A DNA stretch of 64,000 nucleotides from Phlebopus portentosus (lineage: Eukaryota > Basidiomycota > Agaricomycetes > Boletales > Boletinellaceae): the NCBI GenBank assembly GCA_037892935.1, contig JAYXKI010000008.1, positions 124,001 through 188,000 on the forward strand, written 5' to 3'. The notes under the pieces were generated by a model that was given only the letters and a program-made list of their open reading frames with translations, did no database searches and was not told the origin of the DNA. This document shows, piece after piece, positions 45,545 to 58,690 of the stretch. The first letter of the stretch is position 1; each line of letters opens with the position of its first letter. The translations under genes and the position numbers were made by a program.

Positions 45545-45997
45545 TATACTTGTCGCTTACTTGTCCTTTTTGTTACTCCTTTGTCGTTCATACGTTCTTG
45601 ACATACTTGCCTGGTATCTGGCTCGTAAATTAACTCGAACTAATAAGTCTACAGTATTTGTTCTTGTTTGCATTTTTACACAGTTAATTATGCAATCCGC
45701 ATTACGTAAGCACCAAGCAGCTCTACCTTTGCGGATTCAAGTTCGCCTTCATTCGATGTCTATCATTCTGCTTTCTTGTTGACTCTTTCTTTGCATCGAT
45801 GAAGTTCAAGTGCAGAATGCAGGATGCATACCACAAGGAATAAACGGTTTTGCCTATCACACGCAAACTAGTTACGAAGCAATCGTGCGCTATGTCCTTG
45901 TGCCAACCACCGTGCAACATTGCACCGTCATGCGTCAGCGACCTGCAGTCTATAAACTGGTCCTCCTCGCTGCTTTGAGAACAGAAACAGCGAGACG

Positions 45998-47093
45998 ATG
46001 TCCGGAGCTGGTCCTGTAAAGAAGCCGTCTGTCGGTAACCCATCCAAGAAGGCAACCGCATCCAGAGACTCTGGGCGGTCAAACATTCACTCTGGGCACA
46101 AATCACTGTCTCGCAGCCTGAAGACCTCAGACAAAGACGCACTTCATGAAGACCCAAGAACGCGTTTGACGGAGTTCCCGAGCATCGCAGAGGAGCCCGC
46201 TTCCTGTAGCTCTCCATCAATGTTTTCCAAGTTGTTTGGCTCCGGTGGCGGTGAAGTGAAGCGCGATGGTACGAAGCGACAAGTTGAACCAGCTAGAACA
46301 AATAGTGTCGACTCGGTTTCAAGGAATGCATCGGGGGCCGAAGATGCCAAAGCGAAGAAGGCAGTCACGAATGAATCCGGGTCGTCCGTGTCATCCTTAC
46401 AACGAAATACTTCAGTTCGTAGACATAGTGATGCGGAAGAAAGTCTGAGGTCCATTAAAGGCAAGAACGATCGTGCCATCGACGCGGTACTTTCCAAGGC
46501 TTTCGAGGCTAACAAAGAAATATTATCCGGAGAGTCATCTAGACCACCTTTGTCTCATCGATTGCATACGCCTAAGCGTGTGCACAGCTCTCACTGGACT
46601 GAAGTCACCGAGAGCACTGCCGAACATTACAAAGTCCGCCAGCTTTTGGAGCGTGAGCACCTTTCATCTCTAATAATCATCGATTTGCACGCTGACGTCT
46701 GTCTGCTATACTCGCACGAAACTAACAGGCATGAACAGGTACTCTTGCCTTCAGGGGTGCAAAATTTTCTTTGGACCAAGCACTTATGGATCAGAAACGT
46801 ATGGACGCAATGCTTTTGAAGCTATAGGTACGTAATGATTCGTCAACTCTAGGCACCTTTCTGTTATGCTAAATCATCTACTCGCTATGCGTTCTACACG
46901 TTATGTAGTCAGAAAACCAACCGAATACAGAATGCATATGCACTCAGACATGACGAGGACTACTATTGCAACTGGGCTTGGTTCAAGTCCTTTAGAGGCG
47001 ATCCTTGACTGCGAAGGTGGCATTGAATACTATGTTTCTCTGCATAAGGGCACATGGGAAAGAATCCAGGACTTGTTGCGTTTGCAGCAGTAG
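45998..47093 (+). CDS. Conserved-looking hypothetical protein, three exons
   Basis: ATG 45998 (MSGAGPVKKPSVGNPSKKAT) begins a Ser/Lys-rich disordered region with SRDSGRSNIHSGHKSLSRSL and FSKLFGSGGG. Exon 1 ends near 46651 at VRQLLER; exon 2 continues MNRYSCLQGCKIFFGPSTYG and SETYGRNAFEAI, and after an intron (GTACGT...TGTAG) the last exon reads VRKPTEYRMHMHSDMTRTT to WERIQDLLRLQQ, stop at 47091-47093. The C-terminal part is compact and cysteine- and tyrosine-containing, unlike the disordered N-terminus, and is the likely functional domain. Family not recognised. The gene starts about 450 bases after the inverted-repeat element. Confidence 0.6.
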
Positions 47094-47726
47094 CGTTGAT
47101 TATCTGTGCAAAGCGCGATGCAAATTCTGTATGAAGATGACTCGAGCATAGTGGGTAACCGCTAACATTTCACACCAAACTTGACTCGAAACACTCAGTA
47201 GAGGAAGGTACTGAAAATATAATTCCATATATTTACCACCAGATATCGTTTACTCACTCACAAACTGTCATTGTGTGCCTTTGACCTCGCTTGCGATTCT
47301 CAGGTTATGGGTCACCATAACAAGCTATGAGGAGAGACGTTGGTAAACGGAGAGTAAAACATTTTATGAACTTTTTTATAACATGAACTCGGCCCCATAT
47401 ATTAGGGTGTGTACATAATTCATTATGACCATTGTACAGAATATACAACAGATGATGACGACCTTAAGAAATGCGGTGTGTCCGAAAATAAAATATAAAC
47501 GTAAACGCAAGAGTCATCCGGAGAAAGTCGAATATGTAGATGGCTCGAAATATTTTCGTAGTGTTAGGAAGTCCAATAAACACAACGACTGCTGTCCCTC
47601 ATGACCACATGCAGATGATGACCCAGTAAGGAGCAAAGGGCACTGCGGTCAATGCTCAGCAGGTCTCGGTGCCCTATACAAAACTGTTGTAATAGATGCT
47701 CATCAGTATTGAAGTGTACAAAGAAA
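47094..47726. other. Intergenic, convergent 3' flanks
   Basis: About 630 bases between the stops of convergent genes. No supported gene, repeat or RNA. Confidence 0.4.
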
Positions 47727-50352
47727 TTACTTTGCTGACCTCGAACTCGATAGAACCTGGTCCACGACTGATGTAGCACTTGCAATGTCGGAAGCAAGGC
47801 ACTGGAAGTCTCTTTTAGCCATCCTCACTGACATCTTCCATCCACGTCCACGTCCACTCGGACTCTTGGCATCCGTGCTAGTACCAGTCGCTTCCGATGC
47901 GCTGGTAGTACGAACGTCGGACGCAACCGTGGTTGGCACAGCGGTCGCAGTGTTGGCTGCTAATGTGCTCGAAACGCTTGGTGCTTCGTTTGCTACAGAT
48001 GTTGCGACCAGTGACGAAGAACTAAACGGTGCGATAGATCCGGACGAGGCTAGCGATGTAGATCCCACAACGGAACTGGACGACACAACGGAGCCTGTTA
48101 GAACAGCAGAACCGGACAGCAGTGCGGAATCAGATGGTATTACGGAACTTGACGACATGGAGGTGCTAGCGCTGGTGCTTGAATCGAATGATGCAGTGGT
48201 AAGGATCGCAGATCCGGAAGTTTCAACGCTTGACGATTCGGAGATACCCCGTCCTCCATCAGAAACCGTAGCATTTACCGATGTAGAGGAAGCCAACGAA
48301 GTCACGGTAGATGTTACTAAGGCAGTCACTGAAGACGAATCGGAAGTCGAATCCTCGAAGCATTTCTACGAAAGCTCATTAATATGGTCCCAGATACTTT
48401 TGGATACTCGCGATAAGTTGTAAAGGTTCTCACTCTAAATAAGTCGAAGTCTTTCGAGAAGAGAGCAACTTCGGCGCTCGTATCAAAGAGTCCGAAGAAC
48501 GAGGCGTCGGCGCCTGCATTGATTGAAACACCTCCATTTACATCAACACAACCTCCCACCTGGGCAGAGGCATTAGTCGCCCCACTTGAATCGACACTTG
48601 CGGTCGCGCCGGCGACCAAACCTAAATCGAGCGCCGCGAAAGCGTCGAGGTCCAGGAAGATGTTTGCATTCGTGCCTAGGACTTCCAAGCCAAATTTCAG
48701 CTGGAAGTTAAAACGTCTATTAGAAGTGGCAAATCTCTGTATGGTAGATGAAAACTGACAGTGGGGATGAGATGCGCCTCGAGAGTAGCATTTGATTCTA
48801 TGTTCGGACTCGCTGATATTTTTAAGGCTATTGGAAACGGGCGACTAAAGATATTGCTCGTAAAGAACAAAGACAGGAACTAACGTGTATCCTGTGGAGC
48901 CACTACTGCGCCGGATGGATGATCGTCAGATGGCGGGAAAAACAGCTGTAACTCGGAGAAACTGTATGCCAGGTCGACGTCCATAGTAACCTCAAGATCA
49001 ACCGTAGCTAACGCTTGAGCGTCAATCTCAAAACTTGGGCCAAGAGAAAGGATTCTTGGGATACCTATTCAGTAAAGTCATCATTCAAAAAACGGATGCT
49101 TACCCAGGAATACTGAGTCCGGGAAGACCCACAGTGAAAAGCGTAATCTTTCCTGTATCAACTTGTCCCGCGATGTTCGCGTCAATACTGAGCCCTCCTT
49201 CGAGATCCGCAGATACATCTGATAAGGCGGATGATAATTTAGCATACATTTCTGTCACGGATAGTTCACAAGATTCACCAGAGAAAAGACCAAACTCTTT
49301 GATTTTTGGCGGGATGAGGGATCCGGCAAGTACAGCTCCAATAGTCACCTCAGCATTCAGTTTCGCATTTACATCAACACTCAATTTGGCCTGTTCATTT
49401 GCGGAGCATGATACGGTTGTGTTGAAAATATTGAAGGACTGGTCAATATTGATAGGCGGCAAGTCAGTGGACTTGGTCTTATTGAAATCTACAGTATATA
49501 CACGGGTCTCGGTTAGTCTCACCACGCAAGCCTTAGGCAAAGTCATTACTGACCTCCTAGAAACGAGTCAATAAGTCCGCGTTTGTTAACCAAGCGAGAC
49601 CGGCGTCTGGATCCCGCTGGAGTTGTCGTAGCATTGCCGTTAAATCCGGGAATCGTTGATCCAAAGACTAACATGGACACGTTTCCGTGCCTGTATAATG
49701 CATAATCGATTAGAATTTTCACGTGTTCATGAAAAGCGTTTTAAAGGAACACCCACTGGGACGAAGGAATTTCGTCGAAATTGGCATTGAAAGAGAGAGC
49801 GTGAACTGGTGGTGTTGTCCCGTCGCGGCGCATGATGCGTGACTTGACATGGTCTGGCATGGATTGATCATCGGACTCTCCGCAGAAAGTAACATGGGCG
49901 AAAGGGACTGAGCCACACTAGAAAAGGCAGAGACGTGAGCAGGTTGACTGTGAATGAATCACAGCAACTTACCTGAGGAGGTAAACGGACGACTGTATGT
50001 TCTGCACCGTTGTCGAATAAGTGTGAGCAGGATGTTTGATCCCCGGAACAGACAAGAAGGATATCCTGGGCATCAGAGTCCGATGTACAGTTGAGAATCT
50101 CCCATCCAGCGGCCGATGTTATGTCTGAAATAGCGGATGTAGATCCAGTCTAAATACAGTCAGCTATGAAGGATTTATAATTGCTTGGCGAGGATCGGTG
50201 GTACTTACAATCTGAATGGTGGCGGCCATCGAGTTTGCGCTTGCAGGCACGTCGTAAGAACACCAACCACCTAGACAGGGTACTGACCAGTCATTGTCTG
50301 CTACGATCAGAAGAGGAAGTGTGGAAAGCAAAATAAGAAACACTTTGGACAT
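47727..50352 (-). CDS. Secreted protein of a basidiomycete family (possibly DUF7223), copy 1
   Basis: Multi-exon gene. ATG 50352 opens a signal peptide (MSKVFLILLSTLPLLIVAD) followed by WSVPCLGGWCSYDVP. Later exons give SDITSAAGWEILNCTSDSD, CSHLFDNGAEHTVVRLPP, HVTFCGESDDQS, INIDQSFNIFNTTVSCSANE, KLSVDVNAKLNAEVTIGAVL, IPPKIKEFGLFSGE, ADLEGGLSIDANIAGQVD, LDAFAALDLGLVAGATASV, VGGCVDVNGGVSINAGADA, and a long Ser/Thr/Val-rich tail (about 190 residues) ending DQVLSSSRSAK at 47727. Alternating hydrophobic/hydrophilic residues suggest a beta-rich extracellular fold, and the Ser/Thr tail is a likely O-glycosylated stalk. Function unknown. It is paralogous to the gene at 51996-54246. Confidence 0.72.
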
Positions 50353-51995
50353 CCCGAACAGCGTAATATAGAAGATGAAGCTTTAGTGTCCAACCCCAGG
50401 CGAACACACTGAAAGGAGGGTAGTACAAAAGGAGTGGAAGGTTATAACAAAACAAGTGAGAAAGCCGAGGGGCTGATCGTTGAAGTTCCTAAGGCCACGG
50501 GAGGAGTTTTACACCTTCCCAGGGCCAGAAGCTTGTCTAAGCGTTGGGTACCACGCAATTCCTGTCACACGTGGTGAAGCAACGAGAAGATGCGGATGTT
50601 GTATATTGTTACCTTATTCATCGCTTACCAGAGCGCTTCTGCAGCCATCAAAAATGCTGACTGCAGTTGCGAAGCAGAGGTGACGAAGTCCGTGATCCGC
50701 AACATGGGTCGTTACCATTCGTGTCTCAAGCACTAAAGATTGACGATCACCACGTTTGGTTCCCGCGACGGTATATTTGTCCCAGATCCAGGATTGATAT
50801 CTTTCCGCTAAGCAGGGACCATAACCGAGAAAGGCGGTCTTGCGGTAGGTAAGCGTCCTGTAGAAAGCTTTCCATTGCCGCGGCATACACCCCAAAGAAA
50901 CTCCAATCTTATTCCGGTTCTATCAGTAAACTGAGCGTCTGAAGACTTAGTTTTGAAGCAAACACAGTATAGACTCACCACTCACTGAGCACTGCTATGT
51001 GCAGAGTTACCAAGAAAAATGATTCAGATAGATGGGGATCGGGTCTGGTTGGTTCCGGAAACAACTTGGCATCTGTAAATCAACTGATATCCTCCGTCTT
51101 CGTCGATGCACCGGTATTGTTGTACCTAAATCAGTTGAAAGGTCTGCGAGTGAAAACTCCTGATCACCGTAGAATATCATTACTGGCGCTGAAACCATCT
51201 TTTGTCACCGTAGCAATCCAGTGCCAGACGAGGTCTTCCAACTATGTATTTTTGCGTCATGACCTGATATTTCTGACTATATTTAGTCTTATTTGAAATT
51301 GTCGTCGAGAACCTGGATTGCGCTCAGATCGATCCCCTAGAGTCTGCCCGCTAACGTTTGATACCCACATAAATTGTCAAGAGCAACAGGTGTGGATCTG
51401 AATCTTTCGCAACGCATCCCACAAGGTCGCAGTCCAGAACTGTTAGATGCAGGATGGACGGGCTTTCACAAGTATCCTTTCAGAAGGCTTGATCGTTAGT
51501 CATGAAGCTTGCTTCATTTCAACTAGGCCGACGGTAATTAGGAAAAAAAGAGAAAACTCATACCTAAGTGAAAACGGTCGCTCGACTTCGAAGAAAGTTC
51601 CCAAGAGTCGAAAAAATGCGTTCGCGTGCCAGGCAGAACGAATCAACCATCTGGGAGGAGCTTCCCTCTTTTTCTCCAGAATGGTTTTGACGGATTTCTC
51701 GGAATCAACTTCCAAGATGCCTATTCTGACCTCATGGTTTGCGAAAAGTAACTTGCCTTCGACTATTACATTACTATGTAGTATATTTTTTTCTAAGCTT
51801 ACGTCACTCGGCGCGTGCGTATTTATAAATTACATAATTTACTGATGCTCGCTACCCTGGTAGAGACAAGAATCAGGAGCCATAAGTGAGATAAAATACT
51901 ACAGTAATGATCGGATTTCGCGGATTATTTCTGCTCGAAGCTGTCATGACAAAGTAAGTCCTCGAATTCTCAATGCTACTGTAAATTTCAACAAC
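50353..51995. other. Unresolved 1.6 kb interval between the secreted-protein paralogs
   Basis: Minus-strand pieces look protein-like, for example VDSEKSVKTILEKKREAPPR (about 51700) and DKYTVAGTKRGDRQSLVLE then MVTTHVADHGLRHLCFAT ending at 50614. They could not be linked to a start or to each other, because frames change without clear splice sites. It may be a decayed gene. The left end is the promoter of copy 1. Confidence 0.35.
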
Positions 51996-54246
51996 CTACC
52001 TATCGCTAGACAATGTCTTATTGATCAATGTGCTCTCCACAGCTTCAAGATTTGCGGGACATGAGAAAGTCCCTTCGGGAACAGCAGACAGTTCTGGTGA
52101 GATCTTAAACAATGCCGGTGTTGCAGTCGCTGGGACGCTGGATGTATCGGTGCCCAGTGGAAGAACAGTCGCACTTCCAGAAGTGTCGGGAAAACATTGC
52201 TAACAGGCCAACATATCGTTAGCATTTATATTGCTGCATTACTTAGAGCCTACCTGAAAGAAGTCTAACTCTTTTTCGGCCAAAGTGATTGTGGCGACAT
52301 CTCCGAGAAGATCAAATAGCGGGGAGTTCGCCTCAAGGCCAACATTCACCGAAATGCCACCTTTCACATCAACGCAGCCATCCACTTCACCATTTACTTC
52401 CATTTCACCACTGGTATTGATGCTGGCGTTAGCTCCAGCATTAAGATTAAGCTCCAGAGTGGCAGAAGTATCGAAGCTCAAAAATGCTGTTGTTGATATA
52501 TCAAATGCCACTAGGCCCAGATTAAGCTGGAGTCGTAGGAACGCCTGGTTAGACCTGCCCGTGAGAGAATTGAAAGATGAGCTTACAGAAGGTATCAAGT
52601 GAGCTGTCAAAGAAGTTGCTGACTGGATACCTGGTGCAACCGAGAGTTGCAATGCTAGTAGACATATGGTCTCTTCTCAGACTGTCATCGAAGGAGTGAT
52701 ATAGAAAGGCCTTACGGATATCGTTTGGAACGACGACAGCAGAGGAATTATGCGACGTAGATGGAGGGAAGAAAACGGTCAAATTACTAACACTGTAACC
52801 AAGACCAACGTCCAAATTCATATTGATGTCAAAATTAGCCGTTGCCTTCGCTGCTAAAGATATGGATGGGCCCAGCGAGATGACACTGTTTCGAATGATC
52901 AGCGTCTCACTTTCCCGTAATTCCAGACATAATGCTCCGTTCAACTAACTCGGGGATGGACAGACCAGGAAGGCCAATATTCACGAAAGTGATCTCCGGT
53001 GAGTCAAGTTCCCCCCACAAAATCATCGTTAGTTAGTAACTTGGACGAGGAATGGTGGAACAGACCGAAATATCTGTTACGATGCTTAATTTGCCTACGA
53101 GATCTGCCGACATTGCTAATGAAGAATCAATAAGGTTACCAGCACGATATCGACTGGCCTAACTTCCGAAGAGCCCAAATTTATTAAACTTGGGAGGGAT
53201 GATCGTTCCCTGGGCAATGACTCCGAGATCTATTTCACCTTGCAAGTTCACGGCCACGTCTATACTAAGCTTGGCATCCGTGCTCCCGGTACAGGGGAGT
53301 GACGTATTAAACACGTTGAATTGTTGGTCCACATTAATCGGAATCGTGTTCTCAGTGGTATTCCGAATGAAAGGCCCGAACCCGTCTTGTGATGTCAATA
53401 GCGAGGAGAAAACTTCATGTAACTTTAAAGGATGTGCCACATGTTGTATAAAGAGAATGAAGGCGCACTGTCAAATTCCTCAGATATTGTATCTTCTAGG
53501 GCCCGAGAATAAATGTCGCGAGAATGGCGGCGTGAACGATTAGGCAAAGTGTCTTCCAAGAGTACTCGGGTGGCCGACGCATAAATAAAGATTGATACAT
53601 TTCCTTTGCTGAAGAGACATCGATTGACATGACATGACATATGCTCAGAGTGACTGCGTGACCTACTTTGAATCGGAAGCTTGTCCAAAGTCACCATCAA
53701 GGCTTAGCGCATGCACAAGAGCTAAATCTTCAGAACGTTTCCTCATTCTCATACGAATGTGGTGAGGTATGGACTGGTCTTCAGAAAGCCATGATTTCGA
53801 GATGCGGGCAAACGGACCGTTTCCGCACTAGTCAATTGTCGATGAGAGCGGGGCAGAAAAAAAGGCTGATAAGCATACGTGTTGCGGCAAACGAACGATA
53901 GTATGCTCTGCTCCATCCTGAAAAATGTGGGAGCACCCAGCGTCGTCATCTAGGCATACAAGCCGTACGTTATGCGCTGAACCATCAAATGAGCAGTCGA
54001 GGATTTCCCAGCCTGCAGCGTTCGTGATATCAGAAATCGACGACGGTGAGCCGCTCTAGAAAGACGTCACTGACGATACATAAAGTAACAACAAAATACG
54101 CACGATCTTTACAGTCGCGGCCACGAGTCTTTCATTTCCAGGGATATTGTAGTAACATTCTCCATTGTGACATGGTGCCCCGCCGTAGTCGAAAGCAGCT
54201 ATGCCAACTGCAAGCAACAGAAAACTAGCAAAGGTATTGGTTATCA
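51996..54246 (-). CDS. Secreted protein of the same family (possibly DUF7223), copy 2
   Basis: ATG 54246 (MITNTFASFLLLAVGIAAFD) gives a signal peptide, then GGAPCHNGECYYNIP. Following exons match copy 1 block by block: SDITNAAGWEILDCSFDG, CSHIFQDGAEHTIVRLPQ, IPINVDQQFNVFNTSLPC, KLSIDVAVNLQGEIDLGVIA, IPPKFNKFGLFGS, LAAKATANFDINMNLDVGL, DGCVDVKGGISVNVGLEAN, then a short tail (CFPDTSGSATVLPLGTDTSS) and ESTLINKTLSSDR with a stop at 51996-51998. The C-terminal Ser/Thr region is much shorter than in copy 1. Some exons near 52930-53160 are hard to resolve. Both copies read in the same direction, as expected after a tandem duplication. Confidence 0.66.
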
Positions 54247-54432
54247 TGTTTGCTCCGACAAGCCTCCAGACGCCAGCGGCCTTCAAAGGAACGACAAGTA
54301 CTGAACTGAGAGAAACGTGCGGGGTGAGGCTTTAAGAGGTCTACCATATCGATCTGATATCTCTTTCTTGCTTGACACTGGTACACAGCAAGCGCCGACG
54401 CTACCATTCATGACTATTTGTAATTCATAATA

Positions 54433-55010
54433 TCATGGACAGGGACAAGAGCGTCGTATCCTCGTTTCGTTGATCGCTATTGAAGTCGCTTGAATCCCTG
54501 GTAACAAGCATAGTCGGTCGAAAGTCTTGAGGTAAGCACCATCCATGCGAACTTCATATTTGACGTTGTGTTGTCTGAACCAACACACATGCGTCGTGTA
54601 CAAATTATCAGCGGAGAGTATCGCGAGGTTGAATCGTACAAGACAAGAAAAGCAATGTAAGAGTCAGTCTCCAGGGGATCTAGACTTCCGAGCCCAATCT
54701 GCATCTACCAAACGATGGATGGTGATCAAGTTTAGCACAGACACTCGTTCAAACTGTTACAAGAGCCAACGTGCAGAGGAGCTCGACCGTGCATGGCCGA
54801 AATTAGACGCGTGTAAAATTTGTAAATGATCGAAAGCACCGCCTGATTTCCCAGGCTCAGAGACTAATATTGAAACACTATAAGAAGACATGCCCGCTTA
54901 CCTTTAATTTGTATTCTAAGCGCCTCCTTAAACTTCGCGAAGTATGAGATTGCAACAATCGCACTGATGATCAGCAGGATCGCCATAGCTATCATACCTT
55001 CCCTTGATCA
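54433..55010 (-). CDS. Possible small membrane protein
   Basis: A minus-strand exon near 55000-54905 reads GMIAMAILLIISAIVAISYF and AKFKEALRIQIK, then meets GTAAGC. Downstream, a clean frame of about 70 codons reads NLAILSADNLYTTHVCWFRQ, KYEVRMDGAYLKTFDRLCLL and INETRIRRSCPCP, with a stop at 54433-54435. The pieces are protein-like and in plausible order, but the middle exons (FERVSVLNLITIHRLVDADW) are joined by guesswork. One N-terminal membrane helix is clear. No family is recognised. Confidence 0.35.
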
Positions 55011-55510
55011 AGTAGACGGCTGCCGTATGCTAGTGAGAATGTTTGAGCTGTCGAAATCCGGTCTTCGTGCAAATAAGTCCGAGATTGCCATCGGGTGCCA
55101 AGAGAAATCTTGCTATTCTGGGTGGCTATTGGCGCCTGAGAAGGACTGCAAAATTGCGTCTCTAGGTGTAAAAGAACGTAATGTAGGTATGCAGGTCAAA
55201 AGGAGGAAGAACAGATCGAATTTTTGAACTGTCTACTGTGCCAAAAAGAGGGGCTAACGGAATAATTTAGATTGTTGAAGTAACCAAAGCGTGGTGACCA
55301 TCCAGTCAAAACAAAGCATGCCGATATGCAATTAATTCCGTGGACCTAAAGAAGTAAGGACGTCTGAACTGGTTTGGGGAGATGTTAGTGCAAGATGTGG
55401 ACGAAAATGCGAGCAGCAACGTTGAAAGGACAGAGTGCTGTCGTACGGTCGAGTTGCGACGATGGATGTGAGACGATTAATGATACTGAAGGATTGCCTT
55501 CACGCATACT

Positions 55511-57688
55511 CTATCTTCCATCCACGAAATCCAAAGCGTTCTCAAATCCTCGTACAAAACGCTCTGCGCTGAAAGCGTTGCGGATACTCACACCGCGAAC
55601 AATGCGCTTAACACCACCAATGCCGCTGTTTCTGCCGCTCCCACCCGAACCATCGCCTACGCTGCTGCTCATTTCCGATCCGGAAACCGATGGAGCACGG
55701 GATGCTGGTCCAGATATGCTCTGTGGTGGAGTCATTCGCATCGGTACCCCAGTCACCGGAGACCCTGCCGCAGCATGCACGCGCCGAGTTCGAGGGGTAT
55801 TACGGGGCGATGAAGACGAAGGAGAAGGTGGCATTGGCATTGGCATTGTGCCGGCAAACGACTGCTGAGTCCATGTTGGAGGCGATGAGGAAGCTGATGG
55901 AGCGCGTAGATCTGGTACACGGTCGACGTAGGTCGTAATAGTGGTTGTCGTTGTGTAAGTCGAGCCGAAAACTGTCCCAGCAGTGGAAATTGTACTTGAA
56001 CGGCTACGCTGAGGTAAAGTAGGTTTTGAAGGATTAGGAGCGGTCGATAAAGTCCGCACACGAGCTAGACCACCAACCTCCATATAATCATAATCTGCTT
56101 CTGAAGATGACGGAGAAGACGGCGAAACTGCTTTCGAGCGATTTCCGTGCGTCGAAAAAGGAGGAGGTCGAGTTGGTCGTCGGGCCAGGTCGCGAAACCA
56201 GCCTTCCCACTCAACTTCACTCTCAACGTCATCATCCTCATCATCCTCATCGTCACCTTCGGATAGTGCCTCTTTCCATGGATGCACCCCAGATACATCC
56301 GAACGTTTACTAACATCTTCATCCTCAGATGTACCTGAGGTAAATATTTGCTCAGCGCGGCGGCGCAAACCTTCGGAAATACTCGATGCACGAGGCAAAG
56401 GATGATGAGGTAGCTCGCAGGTTCCTGCTGTTGCGATAAGACAATGTGCTTGAGCTAGTGATAAGGCGGATCCTACAGCGCCACGGCCTGCCATACGACA
56501 CCTCTGGAGAAGCGCAAGACGCCATTCTGGATACTGAACACCGAAGAAAGTGGACGCAGACGAATCATATGACCTTTCAGAGTCTATAGGGGATGGCAAA
56601 ATGACAGAAGATCGTGATCTGTGGCGCGGAGAAGTCGGTGAGATCGGAAGTGCTGCAGGTGCTCTCGATGGAATGAAAGATGATGAAAGTGGATGCGGCG
56701 CAAGTCGATGGAGAATACGAAGTAGATTTTCATAAGCTACGATGCAGTATCAGGTATCCGGCGCAACTATAAATATAACTGTAGAGAACTCACAGCTGCG
56801 ACTCGGCATGTCGAGTAAAACCCACGAGGTGGTCTTCGGGTTCTTCCTACCCTGAGAGGGCGGGCTATTGATATCGTCAAGCTCTCTAGAGACAATGCTG
56901 CCGGACATGGACATGCGATCAAATTTAGCACAGATGATTTGAGATGAAGCATTCATGCCCAGACCGAACTGTTCTGGACCGTACAGAGCACATAAGGCCG
57001 AGAGCGGGAAGCGATGCGTTGGAGGTAAGTGAGCTTCTTTGCATAGATGTAGCACACCATCGCGAACTATCGCCCAACGCGGCTTCCACTCAATCGAGTG
57101 AGCCTGTTGATCCTCCGAGGTCCGAGCCGAACGCTTATTGTGTGGCCGTTCGGAGACACGCACTGCAGATTCGAAGTATGGTTCTGCATACGAAATTCCG
57201 CTTCGAGGAAGTGACACGATTGCGCCAGCCCGATGTACCTCGAATAATTCAAACGATCGTGGCTTATACCACGATAAATATGCATCATCTTCGAGAATAA
57301 AGCCATTTGAAAAGCTAACAAGCGTGAATTGTGCGCTAGTCGCGTCAAATTCACGCTCCGTGCTACTCCGCGGCTGCGGCTGGGGTGAGATATAGAAGTC
57401 CGGTGCCTCACTCTCCAACGGTGTCTTCGCGCTACTGGAAGCAAGGGCAGCGTCTGAAGCCCGTAGCTCTGCGTTATAATCGACGGCTGCGAAGGCATCC
57501 CAATCATCTTCGGCGCCTTCTTCCGTCCCTGCCCAAGATACGGAATCTAATGAACTGCGTCTCGAGAACGACGAGAAGGTGACCGGGGATGGTGGTCTAA
57601 ATCGCGGAGGCTGCGGTGCACCGGCTGAACCCCATATATTACATTTGGACAAAATCCACTGTTTGATGTCCTTCACCTGTTCATCCAT
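55511..57688 (-). CDS. PH-domain protein with disordered acidic region
   Basis: Two main exons. ATG 57688 (MDEQVKDIKQWILSKCNIWG) starts exon 1; it ends at PSRS and joins across an intron (GTGAGT...CGTAG) to YENLLRILHRLAPHPLSSF. Total about 700 residues to DFVDGR, stop at 55511-55513. A PH-type fold is suggested by WKPRWAIVRDGVLHLCKE, FPLSALCALYGPEQF, IICAKFDRMSMSGSI and SWVLLDMPSRSSYENLLRIL near residues 200-320. After it come a helical stretch (FFGVQYPEWRLALLQRCRM), a very acidic run (SEGDDEDDEDDDVESEVEW) and a Ser/Thr/Pro-rich tail with TYTTTTTITTYVDR. PH domains bind phosphoinositides or proteins at membranes. Role unknown. Confidence 0.72.
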
Positions 57689-58690
57689 TTAGCCGAGACT
57701 CAATACAAATATCTCTAACACCAACGCACTTTCCAGGATGTATCAACATGGGTAACTAGCCATTGATCCAGCGGAACTATCAACTAATTGTCAGCGTGAT
57801 GTCTATGATCAGAACAACGGGAGGTGCACCTAGACGACATGCAATGGGCAACGTTCGCATTCCATCATCAGCGAGAAACTTGGCGGCCGCATTCATGCCG
57901 TTTGCTGTCCCCGAAGCCAACCTAGGCAATTAAAATGGGCTTCCAACAATTCGATTTGCCAGCCACGGCGAGAGAAATACCGGCGCCCTGGAGATCCAAG
58001 AGGCCAGGCGTGATGCACCAAAATTGTAAGAAACAAAATTGTAAGAACCTTGCAGATTGAAGCAGACCAGAGGCGTCTTTTCTAACTCCCTTCAATGTCG
58101 AATGTTATAAGACGACGACAACGTACTTGAGCGACGTGAACGTCGGCAACGCCCATCAGCGCCCTCGCGTTTCAACAAACGCGAGATCTTATGAAGATGG
58201 ATACGTAATAATAATAATAATATAATTTCCGGTTAAATTACAGCCCATGCACGTGATGGAGACACGTCAAACGCGTCTTCATGCCACACAATTATTTGGC
58301 CCTCTAACCAGGAGGGAAAACTACTTCTATGCATCGCTTCCGAGCAACTCGGTCAAATAGATTCAGGCGTTATGCATTGCGGAACCTAGCGGCACTGGCA
58401 CATGCTTCGCTGCAAAACTCAAAATGTTCACTGTCTCGCTCTGAAGGATGAACAAAACCAATGCAGACTCGGGTGCCACTCGATACTTCACTTACGTCGC
58501 AATCTACTGCTAGTATCATTGGGATTATGTGATTTATCGATGCAAAGGATTACAGAGACACAGTATCTTCTCAGGCATCATCGTCACCCGGAACGCACGC
58601 AGCAGCGCAAGGAAAAGTCATTACACCCGGAAAGGATGATGTTTTCAGTCTTTCAAGTGTTATCTGAAGGTTTCCAGCATCTCCAGAGCC
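57689..58690. other. Intergenic, with (AAT)n microsatellite
   Basis: About 1 kb with no supported gene. It contains an AATAATAATAATAAT tract near 58207-58221 and a short tandem duplication (AAAATTGTAAGAA twice, about 58019-58046). The left end is the promoter of the PH-domain gene. Confidence 0.45.
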
